Below, piece after piece: positions 1 to 9,164 of a stretch of 64,000 nucleotides of DNA. Position 1 is the stretch's first letter, and each line of letters begins with the position of its first letter. The translations under genes were made by a program, and so were the position numbers. The notes below the pieces were generated by a model, which did not search any database, was not told where the DNA came from, and was given only the letters and a program-made list of their open reading frames with translations. This DNA comes from Gemmatimonas sp. (GTDB lineage: Bacteria; Gemmatimonadota; Gemmatimonadetes; Gemmatimonadales; Gemmatimonadaceae), in assembly GCA_011390885.1 (NCBI GenBank), contig JAABRO010000004.1, forward strand, positions 58,281-122,280, in the 5' to 3' direction.

Positions 1-102
1 GCCGTTCGGTCCCACGATGGCGGTGACGCCGCGATCGAACACGAACTCCGTGTGATCGGCGAACGCCTTGAATCCGTGCACTTCGAGCTTCGTCAACCGC
101 AC
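1..102 (-). CDS. smc: SMC-like chromosome segregation protein, N-terminal fragment
   Basis: Only the first 34 residues lie in the window; the gene runs off the left edge. A GTG start at 102 gives a protein opening VRLTKLEVHGFKAF and reaching VGPNG at the edge. That is the start of the SMC/RecF-type ABC ATPase head, with the first half of the Walker A loop. In this family the head dimerises on ATP and closes a ring around DNA to organise the chromosome. The start overlaps the stop of the upstream SPOR gene by one base (TAGTG), so the two are probably co-transcribed. The assignment rests on a short but characteristic N-terminus; another SMC-type ATPase is possible. Confidence 0.8.
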   Translation of the reverse strand, partial: MRLTKLEVHGFKAFADHTEFVFDRGVTAIVGPNG

Positions 103-1487
103 TAGAAAGTTCTCCCCGTTCTGTAAACCAGCGTCGGCGGGATGCCCGCCCCCTGCAGTGAGTCGGCGAGCAAGGTCGCCTGCGCGGGCGTCTGGAACGC
201 GCCGGTGTAGATCGTGACGGTGCCGGTGGTCTGGCGCAGCGCATACGCGCGAATGCCGCGCGCGCGCCAGCGGGCCAGCGCGGCGTCGGTGTCGTCGGTG
301 GCCAGCCCCTGCTCGAGCCGGAACGCGTACGGCACGCGAATGATGCTCCCCGACGTCGCCCCGATCTGTTCGGCGCCGCGCAGTCGCGTCAGCAGTGCCG
401 TGGCCTGTGCACTGTCGGCACCGGCGCCCACCGTGACGCGATACCAGCGTCCACCGTCGGCGCCGAGTCGCACCGGCGAGATCGCCACGGCGGACAGCGC
501 ATCGACCGCTTCGGGCGGACGCGCCTCCTCGATCGTGTTGGCCGCCACGAAGTACACCGCGAACGCGGCGGCCTGCGACGAGTCGGCCGGATTGGCCACG
601 ACGAGCGGGCCACTGCGCGTGGTGGCCGGACCCGTGTCCCCGGGCGCGAGCGGCGGCGCCTCCGCCACGACCACCGTGTCGGTGCGCATCGCGGTCGAAT
701 CGTCGGGGATGCGGCCGGACGCACTGTCACGCGCCGCGTTGCCTGTCGCGGTGCTGTCCGCGTCGGCCGCGCCAATCGGCTCACCAGGGAAGAAGCGCGC
801 CTGCAGCATGGGCCACGACCAGAGCACCGCGAGCACGACCGCCGCCGCCGCCGCGAGCGACGCGAAGAGTCGGCTCTGCCGCTGCCCGCGATCTTCGGCG
901 GCAACGGTGCGCGCGCGCTCCACCTTGCGCTGCTCCTCACGAGGCGGTGGCGGCGGGGCCATCCACAGGGTGCGCACCTCGGGGATGTTCGGAGCGGCAC
1001 TCTCGCCGACGGGAAGCAGTGCGCCCACGTACCGGCACAGCGCGTCGAATCCCGGGACATCGCGCACGGCCACGAGCAGCAGCAGCGCACCCACCTGCTG
1101 GAATCCTGCGGCCAGCCGACGCCACCGTTCGTTGTTGTAGATCGCTTCGAGCGCCACCGACTCGGTGCCACTCGGCATCACGAACACCCCGCCCGATGCG
1201 AGCGGCCGGGCGATCTTGTTGAGCGACACGCCGTACAGGAAGCTGTCCGAGATGCCGTGCGGGTCATCGTCGGGGCCGGCGTTGACCGCATCATGCAGCG
1301 GGAGCACGTCGCCGACGAGGTCGGCGATCGCCACGCGTCGCGTGGTGCCGTGCACCTCGGCGATCGCGAGCGCGACGGCCGCCGCGACGACTGCGTCTGG
1401 GCCGCTCACCACGACCGCGTGCTGCCCCTCGAGCAACGGCGCGAGGCGCCGTGCCTCCGCCTCCACCCACGCGCGATCCCACGGCAT
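102..1487 (-). CDS. membrane-anchored SPOR-domain protein
   Basis: 461 residues. Residues 1-175 look like an alpha/beta domain with hydrophobic strands around 24-45 and 133-142; it recalls P-loop ATPase folds but has no Walker A loop. A proline/arginine-rich linker follows, then one membrane helix at about 209-228. An Ala/Ser/Asp-rich linker leads to a C-terminal region (about 315-461) with two modules resembling SPOR repeats: WYRVTVGAGADSAQATALL near 360 and VTIYTGAFQTPAQATLLADSL near 430. SPOR domains bind stripped peptidoglycan at division sites. It lies between another SPOR protein, overlapping it by one base (TGATG), and an SMC gene, which suggests a division or segregation role. That role is inference. 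Confidence 0.7.
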   Translation of the reverse strand: MPWDRAWVEAEARRLAPLLEGQHAVVVSGPDAVVAAAVALAIAEVHGTTRRVAIADLVGDVLPLHDAVNAGPDDDPHGISDSFLYGVSLNKIARPLASGGVFVMPSGTESVALEAIYNNERWRRLAAGFQQVGALLLLVAVRDVPGFDALCRYVGALLPVGESAAPNIPEVRTLWMAPPPPPREEQRKVERARTVAAEDRGQRQSRLFASLAAAAAVVLAVLWSWPMLQARFFPGEPIGAADADSTATGNAARDSASGRIPDDSTAMRTDTVVVAEAPPLAPGDTGPATTRSGPLVVANPADSSQAAAFAVYFVAANTIEEARPPEAVDALSAVAISPVRLGADGGRWYRVTVGAGADSAQATALLTRLRGAEQIGATSGSIIRVPYAFRLEQGLATDDTDAALARWRARGIRAYALRQTTGTVTIYTGAFQTPAQATLLADSLQGAGIPPTLVYRTGRTF

Positions 1488-3016
1488 CAGGGCGCGCCCT
1501 CGAATACCCAGTAGGAGCGCCCGCTTGCCTTGCCGATGCGCTCGGCTTCCTCGCGCGAGGCGAACGGACCGAGCACCACGCGGTAGAGCGTGCGTCCGTC
1601 GCGCACCGACGTGCTGATGCGCGGGGTCCGCCCTTCCACGTTCACGCCGGCGGCCGCTTCGCGCGCGAGCGCTTCGCTGAGCACGGCGGCCAGCTGCACC
1701 GTGAACATCGGGGCGCGCTCCGGCGCGCTCACCATCCCCGCCGCCGAGTCGCGGGCGGGCGCGCCACGGCTCGCACTGTCCGTCACCATCGCGCCGAGCG
1801 AGTCATGCGCCGCGGAGTCGCCGACGCCCCCCATGCCCGGCGCGCCCTCGGAGCGCGCGCTGTTGCCTGAGCTGCGGAAGCGCACCGGCTCATCGAGCCC
1901 CGTGGCGCGCGGGCGGAAGCCGTTCCAGCGCATGGCGTACCAGAAGTCGCGCGCGCCCTCGGGAATCGTGCGCACCGTGCCGAGGTCGAGCGAGGACGCG
2001 AGCGCCACGGTGTCGCCGTGCACGAGCGCGATCGCGCCGTCGGGGAGCACGAGCGGCAGGTCGCCGCGCCACCTCGAGCGCAGCGGACCGACCAGCGAGG
2101 ACGTGCCCACGTCGATCACCCACACGACCTCGTCCGGGCCGCGCACCAGCAGCGCGCGGCCGAGCGGATCCATGCGCAGCGCCACACCGGCGGCCGGGAG
2201 CGAAACGCGCTCCACGACCTCGCCGGAGAAGCGGTCCACGACGTGCAGCTGCGTCCCGTCGCCCGCAAGCACGAACACGCGGTCGCCGCTCGGCGATGTC
2301 ACGAACGTACGTACGCGGTCGCCGAGGTCCACCGACACATCCTGCACGAAGTCGCGGGTGCGCAGCGAGTACACGTGATCGCCGGCCGACACGAAGGCGC
2401 GATCGCCCACGGCGACGCCGGACACCGTGCCACTGTCGGCCGCGACGTCGATGCGCAGCGAGTCCACGACGATCGTGTCGGGCGGGCGCAGGCGCTGCAC
2501 GAGCAGGCTTCCATCGTCGCGGTGCGCCACGAGCAGTGACCCATCGCGCAGCGGGATCAGCGCGTCGGGCGTGCCAGGCATGTCGAGGCGCCACCCGTCC
2601 CCCACGGGGGTGTGGCGAACGATGCGCCCTTCGGTGTCGATGGCGAACATCGTGCCGCCATCGGCCGAGGCGTGCTGGCGCCCGCCGGCCGCGCCGGGCA
2701 GCGCCACGGCGCCCAGGCGCAGGTCGAGGCGAACGGGCTGGCCGGCCGTGTCCACGGCCGTGAGGTAGCCGTCCTCGGGGTCGTAGCCCAGTGTCCGGTC
2801 GAGCGCCGGCACGCGATAGCTCGACCGCCAGACGGTGGAGTCGAGGGCGGGGTAGGCGAGCGCCGTGACGAGACCGCCGCCCTGCGGCACGCGCAGAACG
2901 ATCGGATCCTGACCGGCGGGTATCGTGGCGAGCGCACCGGATCCATCGGCGCGCTCTGGCCGGTCGGCACAGGCGGTCACCACGAGGACCAGCGCCCACG
3001 CGAGGAGCGTGCGCAT
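1487..3016 (-). CDS. lipoprotein with propeller-like body and C-terminal SPOR domain
   Basis: 509 residues. The N-terminus is a lipoprotein signal with the lipidated cysteine at 16 (LVVTAC). Residues about 35-390 contain repeated short strands with Asp/Gly turns (for example GDRVFVLAGDGTQLHVVD), which looks like a beta-propeller read-out domain of the kind seen in periplasmic proteins. A low-complexity Ser/Ala/Asp stretch leads to a SPOR module at about 435-509 (FTVQLAAVLSEALAREAAAG, then LYRVVLGPFASREEAERIG). Family knowledge predicts binding of septal peptidoglycan from the periplasmic face. It overlaps the next SPOR gene by one base. No enzyme motif is visible. Confidence 0.7.
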   Translation of the reverse strand: MRTLLAWALVLVVTACADRPERADGSGALATIPAGQDPIVLRVPQGGGLVTALAYPALDSTVWRSSYRVPALDRTLGYDPEDGYLTAVDTAGQPVRLDLRLGAVALPGAAGGRQHASADGGTMFAIDTEGRIVRHTPVGDGWRLDMPGTPDALIPLRDGSLLVAHRDDGSLLVQRLRPPDTIVVDSLRIDVAADSGTVSGVAVGDRAFVSAGDHVYSLRTRDFVQDVSVDLGDRVRTFVTSPSGDRVFVLAGDGTQLHVVDRFSGEVVERVSLPAAGVALRMDPLGRALLVRGPDEVVWVIDVGTSSLVGPLRSRWRGDLPLVLPDGAIALVHGDTVALASSLDLGTVRTIPEGARDFWYAMRWNGFRPRATGLDEPVRFRSSGNSARSEGAPGMGGVGDSAAHDSLGAMVTDSASRGAPARDSAAGMVSAPERAPMFTVQLAAVLSEALAREAAAGVNVEGRTPRISTSVRDGRTLYRVVLGPFASREEAERIGKASGRSYWVFEGAP

Positions 3017-3066
3017 CAGGGAAAGGTACTGGGCAGCCGGGGGGGCGGGGTAGGGCGAAACGCACG

Positions 3067-3096
3067 ACGCCGACCCGTCGGGCGACGGGTCGGCGT
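3067..3096 (-). terminator. hairpin downstream of the propeller/barrel gene
   Basis: A perfect 13-bp stem (3067-3079 with 3084-3096) closes a 4-base loop. It starts 30 bases beyond the stop of the minus-strand gene ending at 3126. There is no clear U-run, so its strength as an intrinsic terminator is uncertain. It would separate the large secreted protein from the SPOR genes. Confidence 0.6.
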
Positions 3097-3125
3097 GGGC
3101 GAGTGCCGAGCGGACGCGCGCGTGG

Positions 3126-6100
3126 TCAGAAGTTCGCGCCGAACCACCAGGTGCCGAAGCCGCGCGCGTTGGGGCGCCCGATCGGGATCGCGTAGTCCCA
3201 GCGCAGGATGAGCAGGCCGAAGAGGTTCATGCGCAGGCCGTAGCCGTAGCTCGACAGCACCGACCGCTGCGTGTCGGGGTTGGCGTTGGCCGGCGCGTTC
3301 CAGCTGATCGTCTGTCCCTGGTTCCAGGCGAGACCGGCGTCGTAGAACACGAGGCCGTCGATCGGGGGCAGCCCGAAGTAGCCGCCGGCAAACCCCTTCC
3401 GCAGCACCGGGAAGCGCAGCTCCGCGTTGGCGAAGGCCACGCGGCTGCCCACCGTCTCGTCGTCGGTGCAGGAAATGCCCCCGGCGATCGCGCCACAGCC
3501 GAAGCCGATGTCGCTGCGGTTGTAGCCGCGCACGAAGTCGGGTCGCCCGATCCACTTGGGGAACACCGCCTCGTCGCGCCCGATCGTGAGGCTCGAGGTG
3601 AAGCGCGTGGCCAGCGTGAGGTAGTTGAAGATGATGGGGTAGTACGCCCGCGCATCGACCATGTAGTCCACCCACTGCCACGTGCCGAACTGGGGCGCCA
3701 CCGACATGCGCACCCGACGGCCCGAGAGCGGCCCCACCACGCCCATGAGCGTGTTGTCGGTCACGAAGGCCAACGTCGGCGACACGGTGTTCACCGAGAG
3801 CAGGTTGCGCGTCTCCCCCCGCTCGTACTGCGTGGCGAAGCCGAAGGCGTCGATCACGCGGAAGAACGGGAACGTCTGGTAGTCCACGTTCGAGAACGAC
3901 GCGCCGAACTCCAGGCGCGTGAATCGATTGAACGGGTACAGCGCCATCGCGGCGATCTGCCGGTTCACCAGGCGCAGGATGTTCTGCGTCTCGAGGAACT
4001 GCGTCTCGTTGATCTGTTCGAACGTGCCGCCCCCGGCCAGGTAGAACGGCTGCTGCGCAACGGACAGGTTGTACTGCAGCCGTCGGCCGAGCGACGTGTA
4101 CCCGGTGTACACCTGCGCATCGCTGAGCTGCCCATTCAGGCCGCCCGCGATCGCCAGCTGGTGGTCACCCATCAGGTCGGCGAGGATGATGGTCGTGGTG
4201 CCGAAGACGCCCTGCCCGAAGCCCCCCTGCTGGTACCCGATGTTCGGCTGCGCGATGTACTCGGGGGAGAAGCGCGCCTTGTAGGCGTACTCCTGCAGCT
4301 CGGACGTGTCCGGCAGCGCGAAGTCGGCGCTGTCGAGCATCTGCTGCACCGTGACCGGCCCGGTGGTCGCATTCGCGAGCACCGCCGCCGGCACCTCGGA
4401 GGAGAGGCGGAGCCCGGTGCCCGGGGCACGGTAGTAGGCGCGGCGCGCGGCGCTCGTATCGGAGGGCACGCCGATCGGGAGCGGCGGTACGCTGCTCGGG
4501 CGCGTCCCGAGGGACGGCACCGCGTCAGTGGCCGCCGGCGCCTGCGCCACGACGATCGGCTGCGCCTGGAACGGCTGCTTCTTGAGCGACCGCGGGTTGG
4601 GGATGCGCCAGATCGTGTGATCGCTGCGCTCGTAGTACACGAACGCGAGCACGTCCGCGTCGCGCGCCCACGTGATCGCCGGGCTGTATTCGGCCACCGC
4701 CGTGATCGCGCCCACCACGTTGGTGAGCTGGTAGTGCTGCTGCGACTCGAGGTCGAACAGGAACAGGTTGGCGACGCCGGTGCGGTCCGACACGAAGATC
4801 AGCGACTTGCCGTCGGGCGCCCACTGCGGGTTGATGTTGAGCCCCGCCTGACCGGGCAGCACGCGCACCGCGCCCGATTCCACGTCGAGCAGCGAGATGC
4901 GGTGCTTGCCGAAGCGCAGCACCGAGAAGTCGGTGTCGGTCCCGCGGTCGCTGGCGAAGGCGATCGTGCGCCCGTCGGGTGACCACTGCGGGTGCGCATC
5001 GCCGTGCATGTCGCGGAACAGCGCGCGCGCGTTGCTGCCATCCACGTTCACGACCCAGAGGTCGGTGAGTCCGCCCGACAGCCCCGAGAAGACGAGGCGC
5101 TGGTTGTCCGGCGAGAACGCCGGGTTGAGCACCTGGTCCACCGGCGGCTCGATGCGGCGAATCACCCGGCGGCGCGCCACGTCCATGACGTACAGCACGT
5201 CCTTGCCGCTGCGCTGGCCGGTGAACGCGAGCAGCTTGCCGTCCTGCGAGAACGAGGGCTGCGAGTAGATGAAGCGCAGCTGCTCGAAATCGGGGTTGGT
5301 GCTCGACTTGACCAGCCGCGCGATGCGCTTGCCGGTCTCGGCGTTCGCGAGGTACAGGTCGGGGAAGACCTCACCGCGCGTGAGCGAGCCGTACGAGATG
5401 AACGAGATGAGCTTGGCGTCCGGCGACAGCGCCGGGGCCACGAACAGGTTGGCGATGCCTCCCGAGCGGCGCTGCGAGAGCAGCGGCTCCGCGAACTCGC
5501 GCGGCCGGTCGAGCTGAGCCACGGTGGGGAGGAACTTCTGCTTCATCGCCTCGGTCCACTGCAGGCTCAGCTCCTCGAGCCCCAGTCCGGTTTCGCGTCG
5601 AAAGGCGCGGTCGATGCCCACGCTCGGGATCGCGTTCATGATCTCCGCGATCACGTCGTCGCCCCACCGCTGCCCCACGTACTGCCACACCGAGAAGCCG
5701 TACCGGTACGGGAAGTACAGGTCGGGGCGCTCCGTCATCTGCTGGATGGAGGGGAGCGCGTCGTTGAGCACGGCATCGCGCACCCACGCGTCCGTCCACG
5801 GGTGCTCGTGGCCGATCGAGAAGTACTCGGCCATGCCTTCCATCATCCAGAGCGGCGGCTGCACCTGCGCGAGCGCGCCGAAGTTCGCGCCGGCCCGGCC
5901 GCGCGAGAAGATATCGTACTGGAACACGTGCACCATTTCGTGCTGGAACACGTGCTCGAAGCTGGCCATGTCGCCGGTGAAGAACTGCGCCATGCGCTGG
6001 CGCAGGAAGTCGGTGACACCGCCGGTCCCTTCACCGAGGTCGCCGAACACGTTGCTCTGCGCGAAGTCGGCCGAGCTGCCGTACAGCAGGATCGGCTTCT

Positions 6101-6365
6101 TCTCGGCGAACTGGTGCGCCATCAGCCGCGAGAGGCGCGCGTACGAGCGCTCGGCCATGCGCGCAGCATCCTGCGCGACCGTTTCGATCTCCGGGTAGTA
6201 ATGCACCAGGAAGTGATCGGTCTCGATCACGCGCCAGTTGAACCGGTCGTACTGCACCTGGTTCTGTCCGAAGTACATCTGCGCGCGCGCTTCCGTGGTG
6301 GCGGTCAGTACCGCTACCGCGGCCAGCGCCAGCCGCGCGCCCACCCGCGTGATCGTTCGCAGCAT
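3126..6365 (-). CDS. secreted gluzincin-like / PD40 propeller / beta-barrel protein
   Basis: 1079 residues in three parts. A signal peptide ends near EARAQ (29). Residues about 40-270 form a peptidase-MA-like domain with a zinc-protease motif HEMVH at 142-146 and a downstream WMMEGMAEYFS segment that can supply the third ligand glutamate. Residues about 295-600 are TolB-type PD40 repeats (ALSPDAKLISF, PSFSQDGKLLAF, PAFSPDNQRLVF, PQWSPDGRTIAF, PQWAPDGKSLIF). Residues about 680-1079 are rich in aromatic/Gly beta-strands and end in WWFGANF, like an outer-membrane barrel of the Omp85/surface-antigen type. This suggests an outer-membrane protein with a periplasmic or surface protease-like head. 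Its start directly abuts the rsfS stop. The substrate is unknown. Confidence 0.75.
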   Translation of the reverse strand: MLRTITRVGARLALAAVAVLTATTEARAQMYFGQNQVQYDRFNWRVIETDHFLVHYYPEIETVAQDAARMAERSYARLSRLMAHQFAEKKPILLYGSSADFAQSNVFGDLGEGTGGVTDFLRQRMAQFFTGDMASFEHVFQHEMVHVFQYDIFSRGRAGANFGALAQVQPPLWMMEGMAEYFSIGHEHPWTDAWVRDAVLNDALPSIQQMTERPDLYFPYRYGFSVWQYVGQRWGDDVIAEIMNAIPSVGIDRAFRRETGLGLEELSLQWTEAMKQKFLPTVAQLDRPREFAEPLLSQRRSGGIANLFVAPALSPDAKLISFISYGSLTRGEVFPDLYLANAETGKRIARLVKSSTNPDFEQLRFIYSQPSFSQDGKLLAFTGQRSGKDVLYVMDVARRRVIRRIEPPVDQVLNPAFSPDNQRLVFSGLSGGLTDLWVVNVDGSNARALFRDMHGDAHPQWSPDGRTIAFASDRGTDTDFSVLRFGKHRISLLDVESGAVRVLPGQAGLNINPQWAPDGKSLIFVSDRTGVANLFLFDLESQQHYQLTNVVGAITAVAEYSPAITWARDADVLAFVYYERSDHTIWRIPNPRSLKKQPFQAQPIVVAQAPAATDAVPSLGTRPSSVPPLPIGVPSDTSAARRAYYRAPGTGLRLSSEVPAAVLANATTGPVTVQQMLDSADFALPDTSELQEYAYKARFSPEYIAQPNIGYQQGGFGQGVFGTTTIILADLMGDHQLAIAGGLNGQLSDAQVYTGYTSLGRRLQYNLSVAQQPFYLAGGGTFEQINETQFLETQNILRLVNRQIAAMALYPFNRFTRLEFGASFSNVDYQTFPFFRVIDAFGFATQYERGETRNLLSVNTVSPTLAFVTDNTLMGVVGPLSGRRVRMSVAPQFGTWQWVDYMVDARAYYPIIFNYLTLATRFTSSLTIGRDEAVFPKWIGRPDFVRGYNRSDIGFGCGAIAGGISCTDDETVGSRVAFANAELRFPVLRKGFAGGYFGLPPIDGLVFYDAGLAWNQGQTISWNAPANANPDTQRSVLSSYGYGLRMNLFGLLILRWDYAIPIGRPNARGFGTWWFGANF

Positions 6366-6755
6366 TTACCCGGGTCCCTCGGTGACGGGCTTCAAGGCCA
6401 GAGGCACCGCATCGCTCCACAGCCGCTCGAGCTGGTAGAACTGCCGAAGTGCCGGGTGAAAGACATGCACCACGCAATCGACGAAATCGAGCAGCGCCCA
6501 GCGGCCCTGCGTGAGTCCTTCGTTGGCGTTGGCCGGCATCCCCTCGTGCTTCATTTCCTCCATGACGTGCTGCGCGATGGAGCGCACGTGCGTGTCGGAG
6601 GTGCCGCTGGCGATCACGAAGAAGTCGGCCACGTCGGTGACCCCGCGCAGGTCGAGGACGACGACGTCCTGCGCCTTCATGTCGGAGGCGAGGGCGGCGG
6701 CGCGACGGGCGAGCTGTTCGGACGTGTACGTGGTGACGGAGGCCATGGCGTGCAC
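6366..6755 (-). CDS. rsfS: ribosomal silencing factor RsfS (YbeB/Iojap family)
   Basis: 129 residues, the usual size for the family. Visible family features are the AQDVVVLDLRGVTDVADFFV strand-turn, the SGTSDTHVRSIAQHVMEEM helix, and the GRWALLDFVDCVVHVFHP block. RsfS binds ribosomal protein uL14 and blocks joining of the 30S and 50S subunits when nutrients are short. An internal ATG at 6746 (MASVTTY) is an equally plausible start. The stop codon directly precedes the start of the large secreted protein; that neighbour has no evident functional link. It lies just beyond the rplI terminator. Confidence 0.93.
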   Translation of the reverse strand: MHAMASVTTYTSEQLARRAAALASDMKAQDVVVLDLRGVTDVADFFVIASGTSDTHVRSIAQHVMEEMKHEGMPANANEGLTQGRWALLDFVDCVVHVFHPALRQFYQLERLWSDAVPLALKPVTEGPG

Positions 6756-6875
6756 AAGGGGTTCTGCGAGGTGTTACCCAGGAAAGCGGCCAAAGGTGCC
6801 GCTGGTTCCGCACGTTACGCGCGGGGCGCACCCCGGCACAATACGCGCGAGCGGGCGGGGGCACGCACGAACGAC

Positions 6876-6925
6876 GGCGCGGCCGGTGGCTGGTCACCGC
6901 ACGGGTGACAGCCACCGGCCGCGCC
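6876..6925 (-). terminator. terminator of the rpsF-rpsR-DUF2232-rplI operon
   Basis: A 16-bp perfect stem (6876-6891 with 6910-6925) has further pairing toward the loop (GGTCACC with GGTGAC). It lies about 40 bases after the rplI stop. It is one of the longest hairpins in the window. No long U-tract follows. Confidence 0.75.
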
Positions 6926-6965
6926 GGCCCAGCGTCGGCGACGGGCGCTCAGGCGCCCGCGCCGT

Positions 6966-7409
6966 TTACTGCTTGATGACCCAGACCTTGATCTCGGGCT
7001 TCACGTCGGCGTGCAGGCGGATCGCCACGCGATACACGCCCAGCGACTTGATCGGCTCGGCCAGCTCGATCTGGCGCCGCTCGAGCTTGTAGCCCTGCGC
7101 CTCGAGCTGGTGGGCGATGTCGGCAGCCGTGACGGAGCCGAACAGCTTGCCCTCTTCCCCGACGCGCGCGGCGAAGGTCACCGAGACCTCCCCCATCTTG
7201 TCGGCGATCGCCTGGGCCGCCGCCACGCGCTCGGCCTCGAGCGCCTCGAGCCGCGACTTCTCCTGCGCAATGCGCTTGAGGTTGCCCGGCGTCGCCTGAT
7301 AGGCGAGACCGCGCGGCAGGAGGAAGTTCCGGGCGTAGCCCGCCGAAACGGTCACCACGTCACCCGGGTGGCCGAGCTTGTCGATGGCATTGCGAAGGAT
7401 GACTTCCAT
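6966..7409 (-). CDS. rplI: 50S ribosomal protein bL9
   Basis: 147 residues from the ATG at 7409. I prefer this start to one seven codons upstream because the protein then opens with the canonical MEVILR and a GGAG sits just before it. Family features: GDVVTVSAGYARNFLLPRGLA near the N-terminus, a long central helix rich in Glu/Ala, and a C-terminal domain containing KLFGSVTAADIA. bL9 binds 23S rRNA at the base of the L1 stalk and helps maintain reading frame. It is the last gene of the rpsF-rpsR-DUF2232 group and is followed by a strong hairpin. Confidence 0.96.
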   Translation of the reverse strand: MEVILRNAIDKLGHPGDVVTVSAGYARNFLLPRGLAYQATPGNLKRIAQEKSRLEALEAERVAAAQAIADKMGEVSVTFAARVGEEGKLFGSVTAADIAHQLEAQGYKLERRQIELAEPIKSLGVYRVAIRLHADVKPEIKVWVIKQ

Positions 7410-7439
7410 AAAAACTCCGGGTCGACCCACGTCGACCAG

Positions 7440-8546
7440 TCAAGGGCGCGCATTCGGCCGCAACGAACGCGTCGTGCGGCGGAAATCGCGCCAGGTGTCA
7501 CCCAGTCCGAGGCCAAGCGCCAGAACGGCGACGGTCGCGAGGACCTGGACAGGACCGAGCAGCGGAATACTCACGAGCAACAGCAGCAGCGGCAGCAGCG
7601 CCCAGCGATCGGGGACCCACCAGACCAGCACCCCGATCCCGCGCACCACATGCAGCGCCCCGAACATGATCACCAGATTGACGCCCGCGTCGCGCCAGCC
7701 GCTGAGCGACGGCAGCAACACGAGTGTGGCGCCCGCGACCAGCCCCCAGACGAGCTGGTCGTTGAAGCGGAACTGCGACAGGGCACTGAGCGGCGGACCC
7801 AGCCTGGTCCGCGACACCCGATGCCACATCGCCCACGACAACGCCAGCGCGAGCAGCGTCTCCAGCACCAGCAGGGCCGGCAGGATGACCGTGGGGGGCG
7901 CCAGTGACGCCACCCCAGCCGCCGCCCGATCGGCCAACTCCCGAGCCGCCGGGACCCGTGCGGACACGGTGGCCCAGCCGGGCTCGGACAGGCGCGACTG
8001 CCAGGACGCCAATCCGCGGGCCCGTTCCTGCTCGAAGGCCTGCTCGAACGCGACGCCGAGCCGGGTCACCCCCGGCACCGGTCCCGCCTGCCACCACACC
8101 AGCAACGACACGGCCACCAGACCGGCCAGCGTGACCGCCGACAGGGCGCGCCCCAGGAAGGGGCGCTCGCCGCCGGCCATCGCCCACCAGCCGAAGGCCG
8201 CCGACGACAGCAGCGTCCACCCGACGGCGAAGCGACCGACCACATCGGCCGGACTGCTCCACCAGAGCCACGCCGCGATGCCGAGCACCGCGATCGCCGC
8301 CGGAGCGATTCGACCACCACGCGCCCACGCCGCCACGGCACACGCCGCCAGCCCCGCGAGCACCAACCCACCGATGCCAGCCAGTGGCAGCGCCCACCGC
8401 ACCACGACGCCGAACAGCGCCAGGGACGGAGGCCACGCCGAGACCGCGGACACGGCCGCGACGCCGGCGAGCGCGAGGACCAGACCGCGCCACCCCCGCT
8501 CACGCGGCGCCGTGGCGGCGACCTGCTCCTCGCTGGCCAAGCTCAC
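7440..8546 (-). CDS. DUF2232-type multi-pass membrane protein
   Basis: 368 residues from a GTG start at 8546, one base after the rpsR stop. The protein is very hydrophobic with about eight to ten membrane helices (for example about 23-45, 47-70, 82-98, 128-146, 225-245 and 325-350). Both its placement between rpsR and rplI and its size match the DUF2232 (YybS-like) family, whose biochemical role is not established. The closing stretch is basic (DTWRDFRRTTRSLRPNARP) and probably cytoplasmic. I see no catalytic motif. The family call leans on gene order as much as on sequence. Confidence 0.7.
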   Translation of the reverse strand: MSLASEEQVAATAPRERGWRGLVLALAGVAAVSAVSAWPPSLALFGVVVRWALPLAGIGGLVLAGLAACAVAAWARGGRIAPAAIAVLGIAAWLWWSSPADVVGRFAVGWTLLSSAAFGWWAMAGGERPFLGRALSAVTLAGLVAVSLLVWWQAGPVPGVTRLGVAFEQAFEQERARGLASWQSRLSEPGWATVSARVPAARELADRAAAGVASLAPPTVILPALLVLETLLALALSWAMWHRVSRTRLGPPLSALSQFRFNDQLVWGLVAGATLVLLPSLSGWRDAGVNLVIMFGALHVVRGIGVLVWWVPDRWALLPLLLLLVSIPLLGPVQVLATVAVLALGLGLGDTWRDFRRTTRSLRPNARP

Positions 8547-8547
8547 T

Positions 8548-8769
8548 TCAACCCTGCTGCCCCTTCACGTACGGCAGCAGCGCCAGGAATCGGGCCTTCT
8601 TGACCGCCTTGGACAGCTGGCGCTGGTGGCGCGCGTCCACACCGCTCAGTCGGCTCGGCAGGATCTTGCCGTAGTCGGTGATGAAGCGGGCGAGCAGGCG
8701 GTCATCCTTGTAATCCACGAACCGGATGCCGGCTTCCGTGATCGGGCAGGGCTTCTTGGGGCGGCGCAT
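8548..8769 (-). CDS. rpsR: 30S ribosomal protein bS18
   Basis: 73 residues, normal for bS18. The central block [20 protein letters not shown] and the following [20 protein letters not shown] are the family signature. bS18 pairs with bS6 on the 30S platform. The start overlaps the rpsF stop by one base (TAATG), so translation is probably coupled. The N-terminal RRPKKPCP carries a single cysteine, as in many zinc-free or partially zinc-binding forms. Confidence 0.96.
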   Translation of the reverse strand: MRRPKKPCPITEAGIRFVDYKDDRLLARFITDYGKILPSRLSGVDARHQRQLSKAVKKARFLALLPYVKGQQG

Positions 8770-9164
8770 TATTCGTCGTCCTCGTCGTCGTCGTCATCGG
8801 CGGCGGCCGCGCGGGCCGCCAGCTCTTCCTCGCTCAGCTTCGGCGCGCCAAGTACGCGCTCGATCAGCGAGACCATGTAGCGCACCACGCCCTCGTCGAG
8901 CTTGAGCGCACGCTCGAACTCGGGGAGCGTGGAGGGGGCGGCCATCACGTTCGCGATGACGTAGTAGCCCGCTTCGTGCCGGCCGATCTTGTAGGCCAGC
9001 TGGCGGCGGCCCCAGTGTTCGATGGTCGCCTCTTCGGTGAGCTCGAGCAGCCCGTGATGCTTCGCGAGCTTCTCGGCGATCACCGAGTCTTCGAGCGCCG
9101 AATCGAAGATGTAGACGATCTCGTATGGACGCGTCGGCGCCATACGGGTCTTGAGTGTAGCCAC
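8769..9164 (-). CDS. rpsF: 30S ribosomal protein bS6
   Basis: 131 residues from a GTG at 9164, chosen because GGGAG lies 9 bases upstream. An ATG at 9143 ([13 protein letters not shown]) is the alternative and lacks such a site. Core features are [13 protein letters not shown], the [20 protein letters not shown] block and [10 protein letters not shown]. The C-terminus is an acidic tail (nine Asp/Glu in a row), common in bS6. bS6 assembles with bS18 on the 30S platform, and in many bacteria the pair also regulates its own mRNA leader. The reading frame stays open about 1 kb upstream, but that extension runs antisense-like through the next gene and is not real. Confidence 0.95.
   Translation of the reverse strand: MATLKTRMAPTRPYEIVYIFDSALEDSVIAEKLAKHHGLLELTEEATIEHWGRRQLAYKIGRHEAGYYVIANVMAAPSTLPEFERALKLDEGVVRYMVSLIERVLGAPKLSEEELAARAAAADDDDDEDDE

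Noticed and set aside
4992..6908. 638-codon plus-strand frame
   Set aside because: Antisense to the secreted propeller/barrel gene and rsfS; no motif.
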